A stretch of DNA of 64,000 nt from NCBI GenBank assembly GCA_918797485.1, contig CAKKNE010000003.1, positions 1,364,001 to 1,428,000 on the forward strand, in the 5' to 3' direction. The DNA comes from Pelagomonas calceolata (Eukaryota; Sar; Pelagophyceae; Pelagomonadales; Pelagomonadaceae). Numbering within the stretch: position 1 is the first letter of the stretch; each line of letters starts with the position of its first letter. The notes beneath the pieces are model-generated. The model was not told the DNA's origin and ran no database searches. It saw only the letters and a program-made list of their open reading frames with translations. Below, piece after piece: positions 1-9,129 of this stretch. Both the position numbers and the translations under genes were made by a program.

Positions 1-3000
1 GCATTTGGGACGAGGCCGGCTGTTCTGTCGCGCGCGCGCGGCCTTTGACGGCGTTTCGTTGGATTCATATGATCGCTCGTTGTTGGCCGTATCTACACAA
101 GTCCCGCCGCGCGTCTTTGCCTGCCGCGACCTGCCGCTCGGAAATGAAACTGAATTTGAGGTCGGCGACCGCGTCCAGGCGCGGTGGAATGGGGAGCCCA
201 CATGGTATGTCGGGACGCTTACGTCCGTAAATCCCTACGCTATTGACTACGACGACGGCGACCACGAGGATGATGTGGACTTGTCATTAATTCGCGCGTC
301 GCGCCTGCCGGACCCGCCCCGGTACCCGACGCCCGATGCCGCGCCGCCGACCTGTTCCACAGTACTAGAGGGGCGCGACGTCGGCGCCCTCTGCGACGTG
401 GCCTGTTTTGCGAACGACGGCGTCTTCGCGGCCAAGGGCGAGGACTGCTGGTGCGGCGAGGCAACTCTAAAATTGCATGGTAAAGTAAAAGCCGTCGCTT
501 CTGCGTCAAAACATGTCGCTTGTGCCTGCAGTGACGGCGCCGTGCGCATCCTCAAGGTGGATACATCTATCATATTGTTACATTCCCTGAGGAACCCCAT
601 CGACAAGGTCCAGTTCTCTTCACCAAGTTTCGGCGCCGGCGGCGAGCATTTGGTAGCAGCGGCGCACGTCGGGTCGCAGGTCCAATTTTACGTGTGGGAG
701 GTCCAGAGCGGCCACTGTCTGGCGCGGCCGCGCGACGACGACAAGGACTCGCAGGACCGCGGGCCAATTCAAGCACTCGCGTGCCACGCGAACGGGGCCG
801 TGATCTGCACGGCGGCCGCGCACGCGTCCCAGCACGCGATCCGCGTCTGGGCGGCGCCCGACGGTTTTAGTTGGCGGGCCTACGCGCCGAACTTTGAAGA
901 ATTACACGAGAACATTACTTATAACGAGCGCGAGGACGAGTTCGACACGACCGTGGATAGCAAGGCCCCGTCGCATCCGCAAGCGGAGATTGAGGCGCTG
1001 CTGGGCGCGCATGGGTGCACTCTAGACGATGTTTTGAGGGTGGAACCGACGGTCTTCGACGCGGCGTCGGGCGAGTGGGTGCCGAACGCGGACGGGACCG
1101 AGGAGCTCGCCTTCGACGATACGTGGTCGGCGCCGGAGCGCGCGCGCTTCCGCCGGGCGCTCGCCGCGCTGCAGGGCGAGGATGAAGCGGAGGCGCCGGC
1201 GGCCGTGGAGGTGGAGGTCGTCGCGGAGGAATCGGAGCTGCTCGACGCCGTCGGCCTCCCGCCGCGGTCGCGGTCGCGGTCGCCCTCGCCCGCGCCGTCC
1301 TGGTCGTCAGAGGAGGACGAGGAGCCGCCCGCGTCGCCGGCGTCGTCGCCGTCGCTGCCGTCGTCGTCGCCGTCGCTGGAGCCGGCCCCGAAGGTGACGC
1401 CGCCCTCGCCGCCGGCCTCGCCGCCGCGGGAGACGACGAAGGCGTCGCCGCTCCGAGTGAAGCAGGTCGCTCGGCAGAGGAAGACCGCGCCGCCGCCTCC
1501 AGCCGTTGGCGGGGTCGCGGCGGCACCCCCACGGCAGAGGAAGGCCGTGCCGCCGCCACCGCCGCCGCCGGCCGTTGTTGAGCTCGCGGCGGCACCGCCG
1601 CTCCATCGTGCCACGCCCGCGGCCGGCGACTGGCGCATCATTGGCGCGCATGTACAAGATTCCGACGATGCGACGGTGCGCGGCGTCGTGACCGATTGCA
1701 CCCACGCTTTCAAGGAAGTAACGACGACGACTGGCTCCGTGGTGATGATGCGACGCTCAAAATTGACGCGAACGACGCTGACGGACGAGGAAGTTGCGCT
1801 CTGCGCGCGCCCAACGTCACTGAAGGACTACGTGCAAGCACGGATTGACGGCACGATACGGGTGAGCCACGGCGAGAACGGTCGAGAATTTAAGAACTGC
1901 TACACGTGCGCGGACGGCACGGAGCGGCGGCAATTCGAGGTCAAGGCTACTCATGTTCGGTGTGCCCTCTGTGGTGATGCGCATACGTGGTCCTTGGAAA
2001 CCGACTCCCTAGTTCTCTTGAATTCTCTCAAGCAGCACTGTGGCCAGACAAAAAGCAATCTCCTCTGTGTGCAGCAGCACCTCGACCGCCTCGACCAGTC
2101 TGTGGGCGCGGGCGCCGAGCAGTCGCTTGAGTCCGACGACGATGACTCGGAGGACGTCCAGTCCGCATGCGCGGAGTCCGAGAATGACGAGTTGGACGAC
2201 GAGTGGGGTGCGGAGCAGCGGCCGACGCGCCGGCACTTGGTCGCCGCGGCGGAGGCGGCGCCCGCTGAGCAGTCAAGCGAGGACGAGGACTTGGCCACAT
2301 TGCGCAAAGCCAAGCCGACGAATAAACCGCGCGACGCGTCGATGGCGCCGGAACCGGTGACCATCAACGCGCACAGCTGGCGCTGCGTCGGAGCGCACAC
2401 CGAGGACGCCAACGATCCGACGGTCCGCGGCATCATCACGAGCTGTCCCAGCACATCAACCCGGGAAGTGACGACGACGACGGGCACCGTTGTCATACTG
2501 AAGACCACTGAGATCATACAGACGACGTTGACGGACGACGAGGTCGCGCGGGCTGTGCGCCCGACATCCATGAAGGACTACGTGCAGGCGCGCATCGACG
2601 GAACCATCGAAACCCGCTGCGGCGGCCGAGACTACAAGAATTGCTACACGGCCGCCGACGGCACGGCGCGGTGCCAGTTCAAAGTAACCGCGACTCACGT
2701 CCAGTGCGCCATCTGCCCGGACGCGCCGACGTGGTCCTTGGATGCCGACTGTGTGAGACTTCTCAAGGAGCACTGTGGCCAAACGGGGGGTAGGGTCAAA
2801 CACGTCCGGAGCCTCGAGGCATCGCTGGCGTCGCGCGCGCTGCCGTCGCCCAAGAAAGCGCCGCCGATGTCGCCCGCGCCGATACCGAAGCGCAAGAAGC
2901 CGTCGCCCCTCGCGACGGAGAAGAAGGCCTCGCCCCTCGCGACGGACCCGCGGAAGCGCGCGAAGCAGCTGTCGGGCGCCGAGGCCGCGCAGGCGCGGGC

Positions 3001-5701
3001 GGAGGCCGTCTGGGCCGGCCTGACCGCGCCGTCCGCGCCGCCGCCGCCGCCAACGTTTCCGCCGTCGCCGCCGCCGCATCCGCCTATCTACTTCGACGTC
3101 TACACGATTGACGGCCTCGGCGGCACGCAGCTCTTCGGGCGCCTGGACCTGTCCGGCGCCGAGCGGCTCACGTTCGGCCGCGACGGGGAGCACGTCGACG
3201 TGCCGCTCGACCACGTGTCCATCTCGCGCCACCACGCGACGATCCGCTTCGAGGGCGACGTGACCTACATCGCGGACATGAAGTCGAACAACGGCACCTT
3301 CGTCGTCACGGCGCCGGGCGAGGCCGATGAGCGCGTCACGACGTCGCGGCTCCGCGAGGGGAGCGTCCTCCGCTTCGGTCTGTCGCCCTACCGCTACGTC
3401 CTCCGGCGCAGCGAGGACGGGCTGCCGCGGCCGGCCGGAGACACGTGGCCGCGGCTGGCCGAGATCGGGTCGAGCGGCGCGAAGCGCGGGGCGCCCATCC
3501 CGAAGAAGCCGGACGCGCCGCCGATCCCGAAGCGGGTGCGGCCCGAGTCGCTCGCGGCCGTGCCGCCGCCGCCGTCACACGACCGGCGCGGCGACTGGCG
3601 CGGGCGGGCGCCGCACGAGGGCGATCGCGATCGCCGCGGGCCGTCGACGAGTCCCCGCGCCAACTTCGGCGAGCGCCTGGCGGACCGCGCGGCGCGCTTC
3701 GGGCCGCCGCCCGGTCCGCCCCCGTTCGAGGCTCGCCTGGCCGACCGGGCGGCGCGCTTTAGCCCTCCGCCGAGTCCCCGCGGCAACTTTGGCGAGAAAA
3801 AAGCGGCCCGCGCGGCGCGCTTCGGGCCTCCGCCCGGCCCGTCTCCCTTCGAGGCGCGCCTGGCGGACCGCGCGGCGCGCTTTAGCCCTCCACCGAGTCC
3901 CCGAGCGGGCGACGCGGGCGGTGGCCACCGCGGGCCGCGCGGGCCGGAAGCGCCACACGGCTTCGGGCCGACGGCACTCAGCGAGGCCTTGAGCCACCGC
4001 CTCAACGCCGACGCGCTGCGTGCGCTCGCCGAGCTCGAGACGGCCGACGCCGACGCAGTCTTGCAGCGGCTCGAGAAGGCCGGCTCGACCGTGCGCAATC
4101 CGTCGACCTGGGTATGCCAGGCGGCCAAAACGCTACTCCGCGCCTACGCTGCCAGGCGGCCGCCTCACCAAAAGCCCCCGGGCCCGCCCCCTAGAAGGAG
4201 AGGCGTCTGCCAGTGGTTCGACCCCGAAAGAAAGCACGGCTTCATCAAGCCCGACGGCGGCGGCGCCGACCTCTTCGTGCACCAGATGGACCTGCGGGCC
4301 GGCACGGAGATCACGGAAGGCGACGCCGTCGAGTTTGGGACCGCGGACTATCAAGGCAGGGAGAAGGCCGTCGACGTCACCAAGGTTGAACGATACGCCG
4401 CCTGGGGGGTGGGGCCTCTTCCGGACGGCGCAAACCCCAGGAAAGTTTCCGTGGGGAATATCATATACGAGGCGAGCGAGTCAGAGATCAAGGCCTTCTT
4501 CGCAGCCGTGGGGGAAATGACCGATGTGCAATATCCACTAGATGCGACCGGCCGCCCCAAAGGCATCTGCTTCATCACGTTTGCGTCTGCCGAAGCTGCG
4601 AGCCGGGCCATCGCCACGATGAATAACGCGGAGTTTGGGGGAAGAAAGCTCCGCGTGGGTTGGCCGCAGTTCGACCGCTGCCAGTTCTCGCACGATGGGC
4701 CTCAGGGTCGCGGTCGCGGCGGCTTCGCGGGAACCGTCCTCGCGAGACACTGCGCCGATGCTCGATCTGCGGCGCCGGGCGACGGCCACCGCGAGCCGCG
4801 CGGGCCGGCACCGCCGCATGATTTCCCGCCACGCCGCTTCGGGCCGACAGCACTCAGCGAGGCCGTGCGTCGCCGCCTCCACGCCGACGCGCTGCGTGCG
4901 CTCGCCGAGCTCGAGACGGCCGACGCCGACGCCGTCGTCCAGCGCCTCACGCAGAAGGGGGCGGAGGTGCTCAACCCGTCGGCCTTTGTGTGCCAGGCGG
5001 TCAAAACGATACTCCGCGACAGGCGTGACGGCTTTGCGCGGCCGGGCGTTGTGCCGCCTCTTCCGGACGGCGCGAACCCCAGGAAAGTCCGCGTGAAGAA
5101 TATCACCTTTACTGCGAGTGAGCCAGAGATCAAAGCCTTCTTCGCAGCCGCGGGGGAAATGACCGATGTGCAATTGTGCAGAGGCCACTGCTTCATCACG
5201 TTCGCGTCTGCGGAAGCCGCGAGCCGGGCCATCGCCACGATGAATAACGCGGAGTTCCAGGGAAGAAAGCTCCGCGTGGGTTGGCCGGTATTCGACCGCT
5301 GCCGCGGAGGCTTCGCGGGAGCCGACATCGCGAGACACTGTGCCGATGGTCGATCTACGGCGGCGGGCGGGCGGGAACCACCGCGCGTCCCGCTCGACAG
5401 CCTCCAGCGCCTACCGCCGCCGAGCGCGCGGGGCAACATGGCGCCGCGGCCCGACTATCCCCGACCGGACCAGCGCCGCGGTCTGGGCCCCGACGAGTGG
5501 ATTTGTGGTGCTTGCGGCGGCGACAACTTCGCCCGGCGCCGTGAGTGTCGCCGGTGCGGCACGCCCAAGTCGTCGGGCGAGCACTGGGAAACCAACTACG
5601 GGTTTCAAGTCCCGCGGCCGACGCCGCCGCGCCGCCGCAGCAGCAGCCGGTCGCGGTCGCGGTCGCGCGAGCGGCGCGGCCGGCGCGGCCGTCGTTCCTA
5701 A
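1..5701 (+). CDS. Mosaic RNA-binding protein (Tudor/WD/FHA/CSD/RRM/RanBP2-ZnF/RS), 5' partial
   Basis: The frame is open to the left edge and has no ATG in its first ~570 codons, so the true start lies outside the window. Domains seen, numbered from base 5: Tudor/Agenet-like strand pattern (~52-95, VGDRVQARWNGEPTWYVGTL); WD40-like segment (~120-300); two copies of an unknown Cys/His domain (~540-695 and ~786-942); FHA domain (~1028-1136, HVSISRHHATI and SNNGTF); Arg/Pro repeats (~1218-1300); hnRNP Q-type acidic domain (~1320-1382); cold-shock domain (~1399-1462, KHGFIKPDGGGADLFVH); RRM (~1472-1556); second acidic domain and RRM (~1609-1762); RanBP2 zinc finger (~1829-1861, C-x2-C-x10-C-x2-C); RS-rich tail. 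The content points to a nuclear pre-mRNA-binding or splicing-linked scaffold; that role is inferred. It ends 46 bp before a convergent gene. Confidence 0.88.
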   Translation, partial: HLGRGRLFCRARAAFDGVSLDSYDRSLLAVSTQVPPRVFACRDLPLGNETEFEVGDRVQARWNGEPTWYVGTLTSVNPYAIDYDDGDHEDDVDLSLIRASRLPDPPRYPTPDAAPPTCSTVLEGRDVGALCDVACFANDGVFAAKGEDCWCGEATLKLHGKVKAVASASKHVACACSDGAVRILKVDTSIILLHSLRNPIDKVQFSSPSFGAGGEHLVAAAHVGSQVQFYVWEVQSGHCLARPRDDDKDSQDRGPIQALACHANGAVICTAAAHASQHAIRVWAAPDGFSWRAYAPNFEELHENITYNEREDEFDTTVDSKAPSHPQAEIEALLGAHGCTLDDVLRVEPTVFDAASGEWVPNADGTEELAFDDTWSAPERARFRRALAALQGEDEAEAPAAVEVEVVAEESELLDAVGLPPRSRSRSPSPAPSWSSEEDEEPPASPASSPSLPSSSPSLEPAPKVTPPSPPASPPRETTKASPLRVKQVARQRKTAPPPPAVGGVAAAPPRQRKAVPPPPPPPAVVELAAAPPLHRATPAAGDWRIIGAHVQDSDDATVRGVVTDCTHAFKEVTTTTGSVVMMRRSKLTRTTLTDEEVALCARPTSLKDYVQARIDGTIRVSHGENGREFKNCYTCADGTERRQFEVKATHVRCALCGDAHTWSLETDSLVLLNSLKQHCGQTKSNLLCVQQHLDRLDQSVGAGAEQSLESDDDDSEDVQSACAESENDELDDEWGAEQRPTRRHLVAAAEAAPAEQSSEDEDLATLRKAKPTNKPRDASMAPEPVTINAHSWRCVGAHTEDANDPTVRGIITSCPSTSTREVTTTTGTVVILKTTEIIQTTLTDDEVARAVRPTSMKDYVQARIDGTIETRCGGRDYKNCYTAADGTARCQFKVTATHVQCAICPDAPTWSLDADCVRLLKEHCGQTGGRVKHVRSLEASLASRALPSPKKAPPMSPAPIPKRKKPSPLATEKKASPLATDPRKRAKQLSGAEAAQARAEAVWAGLTAPSAPPPPPTFPPSPPPHPPIYFDVYTIDGLGGTQLFGRLDLSGAERLTFGRDGEHVDVPLDHVSISRHHATIRFEGDVTYIADMKSNNGTFVVTAPGEADERVTTSRLREGSVLRFGLSPYRYVLRRSEDGLPRPAGDTWPRLAEIGSSGAKRGAPIPKKPDAPPIPKRVRPESLAAVPPPPSHDRRGDWRGRAPHEGDRDRRGPSTSPRANFGERLADRAARFGPPPGPPPFEARLADRAARFSPPPSPRGNFGEKKAARAARFGPPPGPSPFEARLADRAARFSPPPSPRAGDAGGGHRGPRGPEAPHGFGPTALSEALSHRLNADALRALAELETADADAVLQRLEKAGSTVRNPSTWVCQAAKTLLRAYAARRPPHQKPPGPPPRRRGVCQWFDPERKHGFIKPDGGGADLFVHQMDLRAGTEITEGDAVEFGTADYQGREKAVDVTKVERYAAWGVGPLPDGANPRKVSVGNIIYEASESEIKAFFAAVGEMTDVQYPLDATGRPKGICFITFASAEAASRAIATMNNAEFGGRKLRVGWPQFDRCQFSHDGPQGRGRGGFAGTVLARHCADARSAAPGDGHREPRGPAPPHDFPPRRFGPTALSEAVRRRLHADALRALAELETADADAVVQRLTQKGAEVLNPSAFVCQAVKTILRDRRDGFARPGVVPPLPDGANPRKVRVKNITFTASEPEIKAFFAAAGEMTDVQLCRGHCFITFASAEAASRAIATMNNAEFQGRKLRVGWPVFDRCRGGFAGADIARHCADGRSTAAGGREPPRVPLDSLQRLPPPSARGNMAPRPDYPRPDQRRGLGPDEWICGACGGDNFARRRECRRCGTPKSSGEHWETNYGFQVPRPTPPRRRSSSRSRSRSRERRGRRGRRS

Positions 5702-5747
5702 CTATTGTGGTGTTGTTTATCACTTACTACACATCTTGGGGGAACGC

Positions 5748-6709
5748 CTAGGCCAGAGGCAGGTGCTCCTTGAGGTAGCCGACCGCCTCGGTCATCGCGT
5801 CCTTGATCGCCGCGGCGACCGCCGGGTCGGACGCGTCGCCGCGCGACGTCCAGCCGTGCTCCTGCTCCGGGAAGGTCTTCTGCTTCGAGCCGGCGGGCAG
5901 CTCCTTGATCACCGAGCCCTCGGGGCCGTAGAGGGCGGGGTCGTCGGACTTGGCGGGCATGATGTAGTGCGGGGCCTGGACCTGTGCGGACGTCGACAGA
6001 TGAGTGATTGTGCGCGTCCACCATCGACGCTACGTCTGCGTGATTGTACCTAGGACGCCGCTTCGATACCTTCTTGGCGAGGGCGTGGACCTCACCGCCG
6101 TGAGCGGCCACGATGTGGCAGGACGGGTGGAAGATCACGCCGACCTTGACGTCTGCGTGGGGATTTGGGCGGTGAGTGACGCGTCGCGTCGGTGGCGTAC
6201 GAGCCCACGCCGTCGCAAGTCGAAGGCTTCGCGACGGACGCCGGACACGGACCCGTCGTCATGGCCGACGTCTCAAAGCAGGCCCAGCCGCCCCAGCAGC
6301 AGCCGACGACGCCGAGGGACGTCGCGCCCTCGGCCTTGGCGTACGCCAGGAGAGCGTTCACCTTGGAATCGATGCCGTCCCATTTGACGGTCTTCACCCA
6401 CCCCATGAACTCATCCATACGCGAGCCAAGGTCGAAGTCCGGCGGCAGGCCGTCGCCGTCCGTGCCGCCCTGGAACGCCGGCTGGAGAACTTTCGGCACG
6501 TACGTGCGGTAGCCCTGCTCGGCGAACGCGTCGGCGAGCGCGCGCGTGCGGCCGCTGTCCCAGCCCCACACGTCCGGGAAAAGGATGACCGCGGCCTTGG
6601 ACTGGGCGCCGGTCTCGTAGAATTCGACGCCGTCGACGGCCTTCTTGGAGCCCTTGGTGGCTGGCTTTGCAGCCAAGTATGGCAGAGCTGAGGGAGGGCA
6701 GCACGACAT
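5748..6709 (-). CDS. Dienelactone hydrolase family protein (3 exons)
   Basis: Exons on the minus strand are 6709-6253, 6152-6070 and 5981-5748; joined they give a clean 257-residue alpha/beta hydrolase. The nucleophile elbow is GCCWGG (Cys), and the C-terminal His lies in QEHGW; the family (carboxymethylenebutenolidase-like) uses a Cys-Asp-His triad to open lactones or cleave small esters. Exon 2 (VKVGVIFHPSCH) and exon 3 (VQAPHYIMPAKSDDP) are conserved family segments, which fixes the splice choice: donor G|GTCCGT with acceptor CACGCAG (phase 1), and AAG|GTATCG with CGCACAG (phase 0). There is no signal peptide, so it is probably cytosolic. A secreted paralogue lies directly upstream on the same strand (7079-7951). 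Substrate unknown. Confidence 0.88.
5982..6069 (-). other. Intron 2 of the dienelactone hydrolase gene, introner-like core
   Basis: 88-nt intron from GTATCG to CCGCACAG. It carries GCGTCGATGGTGGACGCG, matching the introner core in the other orientation, followed by a CACTCAT-type acceptor region like other introns of this window. Confidence 0.68.
6153..6252 (-). other. Intron 1 of the dienelactone hydrolase gene, introner-like core
   Basis: 100-nt intron between G|GTCCGT and CCCCACGCAG. It contains ACGCCACCGACGCGACGC, one base from the core of the full introners at 34604-34805 and 59482-59652. Terminal repeats and target duplication are not recognisable, so it would be an old or decayed copy. 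Confidence 0.7.
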
Positions 6710-7078
6710 TTTTGTTGGCTGCGCGGTGGCGGTCTTGTTTTTGGAGCTACACGAACCTATGGTTGTGTTGCGGGCGTTGCAGCGATGTGTTGCTGCAGCG
6801 ATGTGATCGATTTGAGTGGTTGCGAGATGGCTGCCTGAGAGCTCCTAGCAAGTTCCACTAGAGTTCTGCCGGGCTGTCGCCAATCTGAAGACAAGTGCAC
6901 GCCCTCGGACCACCACAACAAGCAATCCAATGACACATCTCACCTTCTTAGACAGACTAGACCGAGACCACTGGCCTCCCGTCCGGGGACGGTTACGCTA
7001 GAATCTTAAGCCTGGCCGCCAGAGGGGATATGTTCAGGGATGGGGGCGGCGAGTGGCGAGCAATGCAGAGGAGCGTGC
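6710..7078. other. Intergenic, 369 bp, upstream of the dienelactone hydrolase gene
   Basis: Spacer between two minus-strand genes; it should hold the promoter of the 6709 start and the 3' end of the 7951 gene. A CTAGTGGAACTTGCTAGG segment near 6843-6861 (minus) loosely resembles the dispersed GCTAG palindrome. No RNA gene or ORF supported. Confidence 0.4.
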
Positions 7079-7951
7079 TCAGAGGTACTTCTCGAAGAAA
7101 TCAAAGAGGCTGCCCCACGCCGCGTTCGCGACGTCGGCGTCGTACGGGTAGAACGTCTTGTCGAAGCCGATCGCCTCGAAGCCCTCGTCTTTCGCCGTCT
7201 CGTTGGCGTAGGGCTCGGGCGACTCGTTCATGAACCCGTGGCCGATCTCTCCTTTGTACACCTTGACTGTATAGTCCTTGTTGCCCGCGTCCGCAAGCTC
7301 CTGCTCGAGCTTCGCGGCCGTGGCCGGGTCCGAGAAGCCCCCGAACAGGTCTAGTTCGCCGCTCGACCAGAGCACGGGCTTTTTCGTCGACGTCGTGGTG
7401 TCGAAGCAGCCAGCAGGCTGAGGTGCGTAGCCGTAGAACGGCGCGCCCGCGGCGATGTCGTCGCAGGCCTGGAGCGCGCACAGCGCGAGCGCGCTGCCCA
7501 TGCAGAAGCCCGTCACGCCGACCGTGGAAGCGCCGGTGTCCTTTGCCCACTTCGCGATCGTGCAGATCTCCTGGACGGCCGTCGGAAAATCAAGCTCACT
7601 CATCAAGTGATTCGCCTCCTCGGCCTCGACGCCTAACTTACCTTTGTAGAGGTCGGGAACGAGCGCTCGGTAGCCGGCCCCCGCTAGCTTCTGCGCCTTC
7701 TTGATGTGTTCTTCGTTGAGCCCCCACCACTCCTGGACCACGATCACGGCGGGCTTCTCGCTCCCCTGGTAATCCGAGTCCAGCACCGCTACCGTGCCGG
7801 TGCTCATGAGCGAACCGGCGGTGTTCGTCTGGTTGAGCCGGAGCGGAACGAGCGTCGGACACGTCGTCTTCAGCTCTTCCGCATGGAACTCGCCGAGGGC
7901 GTCGACGGCCGCCGGCAGCGCCGCGAGACAGAGGAGCAGTTTAGCGTTCAT
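7079..7951 (-). CDS. Secreted dienelactone hydrolase paralogue
   Basis: 290 residues, single exon. The open frame extends to 8128, but the upstream part is translated minisatellite; the ATG at 7951 is followed by a good signal peptide (MNAKLLLCLAALPAAVDALG), so it is chosen as start. Family features: VQEWWGLN near residue 85, nucleophile elbow GFCMGS with Cys, GELDLFGG in the acid region, and GHGFMN with the catalytic His. This is closer to the canonical bacterial/fungal dienelactone hydrolase pattern than the neighbour at 5748-6709, so the pair is an old rather than recent tandem duplication. Likely secretory pathway or extracellular; substrate unknown. Confidence 0.87.
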   Translation of the reverse strand: MNAKLLLCLAALPAAVDALGEFHAEELKTTCPTLVPLRLNQTNTAGSLMSTGTVAVLDSDYQGSEKPAVIVVQEWWGLNEEHIKKAQKLAGAGYRALVPDLYKGKLGVEAEEANHLMSELDFPTAVQEICTIAKWAKDTGASTVGVTGFCMGSALALCALQACDDIAAGAPFYGYAPQPAGCFDTTTSTKKPVLWSSGELDLFGGFSDPATAAKLEQELADAGNKDYTVKVYKGEIGHGFMNESPEPYANETAKDEGFEAIGFDKTFYPYDADVANAAWGSLFDFFEKYL

Positions 7952-8390
7952 GGCTACCTGCGATGGCGTCGACCGCTCGCGTCGCGACGGCGGGTGGCGC
8001 TCGTGGTTGAGGGTGGCGCTCGCGCTCGCGACGGCGCGGGTGGCGCTCGCGGTCGCGACGGCGCAGGTTGGGTTTGCGACGATGCGCCCGGCGAGACGAC
8101 GTCGCCACGGCGCTCCGGTGGGTCGCATCGAGACGTGAAGCGGTCAACGCGCGCGCGAGGGCTGCAAAGCCAATGAGGGTGATTGGGTTCAATGATAATC
8201 TGTAACCCATTTCACGACTGCGGCTCGTTTGAGGGACGCGCAGACGACTCGTACACTGTATTGCTACCTTTTTCGTGCTACAGAGGCGAAATACCTCTTG
8301 TTTGCGGCAAGTTTTGGACCCCCACAAAACAGGTTTCGAGACGCGCGAGTGAGAGAGCAAGTCGTATGGAAGCAAACAAATTACAACAAC
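7952..8390. other. Intergenic, 439 bp
   Basis: Between the secreted dienelactone hydrolase (upstream side) and the 3' end of the 8391-8864 gene. It contains the minisatellite at 7976-8067; the rest shows no supported gene. Confidence 0.4.
7976..8067. repeat. GC-rich tandem repeat, ~27-bp period
   Basis: About two and a half imperfect units built on GGGTGGCGCTCGCG and TCGCGACGGCGC lie directly upstream of the secreted dienelactone hydrolase start. On the minus strand they would translate as an Ala/Thr/Ser-Val string, which is why that frame looks open; it is not counted as coding. Confidence 0.7.
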
Positions 8391-8864
8391 TCACCACCGC
8401 TCTCCCTCGAGCTTCGCCAGGACGTCGTCGAGCTGCCCCCGCAATCGCCCGGGCGCCGAGCGCATCTGGGCGGCCTTCTTCTTGCGGCGCGCGAGCGCCT
8501 TCGCCTTCGCCTTCTCGGCGTCGTCGCGCCGCTGCTGGCGCTCGGCGGCGGCCGCGTCGCGCGCGGCGCGGACCTTCGCGAAGGGGTCGCGCTTTCGCCG
8601 CTTCTCTCGTTTCTTCGGCGCGGGTTCACCCTTCGCCTCGGCCTCGGCGCGGGCGCGCTTCTGGGGCTTCGTGAAGTCGCGCTCCGTGCCGACGTCGCCG
8701 TCGCGCTTGCGGAGCTTCTCGTAGCTGCGGATGAGCTTGGCGTTTTTGTAGAACTCGCGCTGCTTCTTCCGGCGGCCGGGGTTGTGCGCCTTGCGCGTCA
8801 GGTAGTCGAAGTCGAGCTTGCCGCCGCGCGGGCCCACCGGCATGGGGCGCTTCGCCGACGCCAT
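8391..8864 (-). CDS. Small basic Fyv7/TAP26-like protein (probable rRNA processing)
   Basis: 157 residues from the ATG at 8864 (MASAKRPMPVGPRGGK). The frame is open further upstream but runs into low-quality Arg-rich sequence and the divergent promoter. The protein is very Lys/Arg-rich and mostly helical, with FDYLTRKAHNPGRRKKQRE near the start and a C-terminal MRSAPGRLRGQLDDVLAKLE segment. The pattern R-x-G-x(3)-Q-x(4)-LL-x-K matches the end of Fyv7/CCDC59 (TAP26) small-subunit rRNA-processing proteins. Fyv7 is needed for 18S processing in yeast; transfer of that role here is inference from a short motif. A generic nucleolar basic protein is the alternative. Divergent from the fusion gene at 9130. 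Confidence 0.62.
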   Translation of the reverse strand: MASAKRPMPVGPRGGKLDFDYLTRKAHNPGRRKKQREFYKNAKLIRSYEKLRKRDGDVGTERDFTKPQKRARAEAEAKGEPAPKKREKRRKRDPFAKVRAARDAAAAERQQRRDDAEKAKAKALARRKKKAAQMRSAPGRLRGQLDDVLAKLEGERW

Positions 8865-9129
8865 GGCGTTACGGCGCGCGTTGCGTCGTGTCGCAGTCTC
8901 CGCGAGCGCTGCGGTGAAGCGCTGTGCCGCAGTCCGCGAGCGGCGCTGCGGTGAAGCTCTGAACGAGGTCTTACGACGCGTCGAGCCGCGCCGCGGGCCG
9001 GAGCGATGCGAAAGTGCTGTGTATGCCTGCACAGGCTGCTGCTTGCGCGACGGCGTAACTCTGGCTATCACTCTGCCCAGCGCTTCAAATCGCGAGCATA
9101 GATCGCACACGATCGAAGGATCGTGGTAG

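Noticed and set aside
2456-3235. 259-codon minus frame inside the large RNA-binding gene
   Set aside because: Composition is Arg-rich shadow coding opposite clear FHA and repeat domains.
5748-7951. Recent tandem duplication of dienelactone hydrolase
   Set aside because: The two proteins differ in leader, intron content and most of the sequence; only family motifs are shared, so the duplication is old or the adjacency secondary.
7952-8128. N-terminal extension of the secreted dienelactone hydrolase
   Set aside because: It translates a tandem repeat and would bury the signal peptide.
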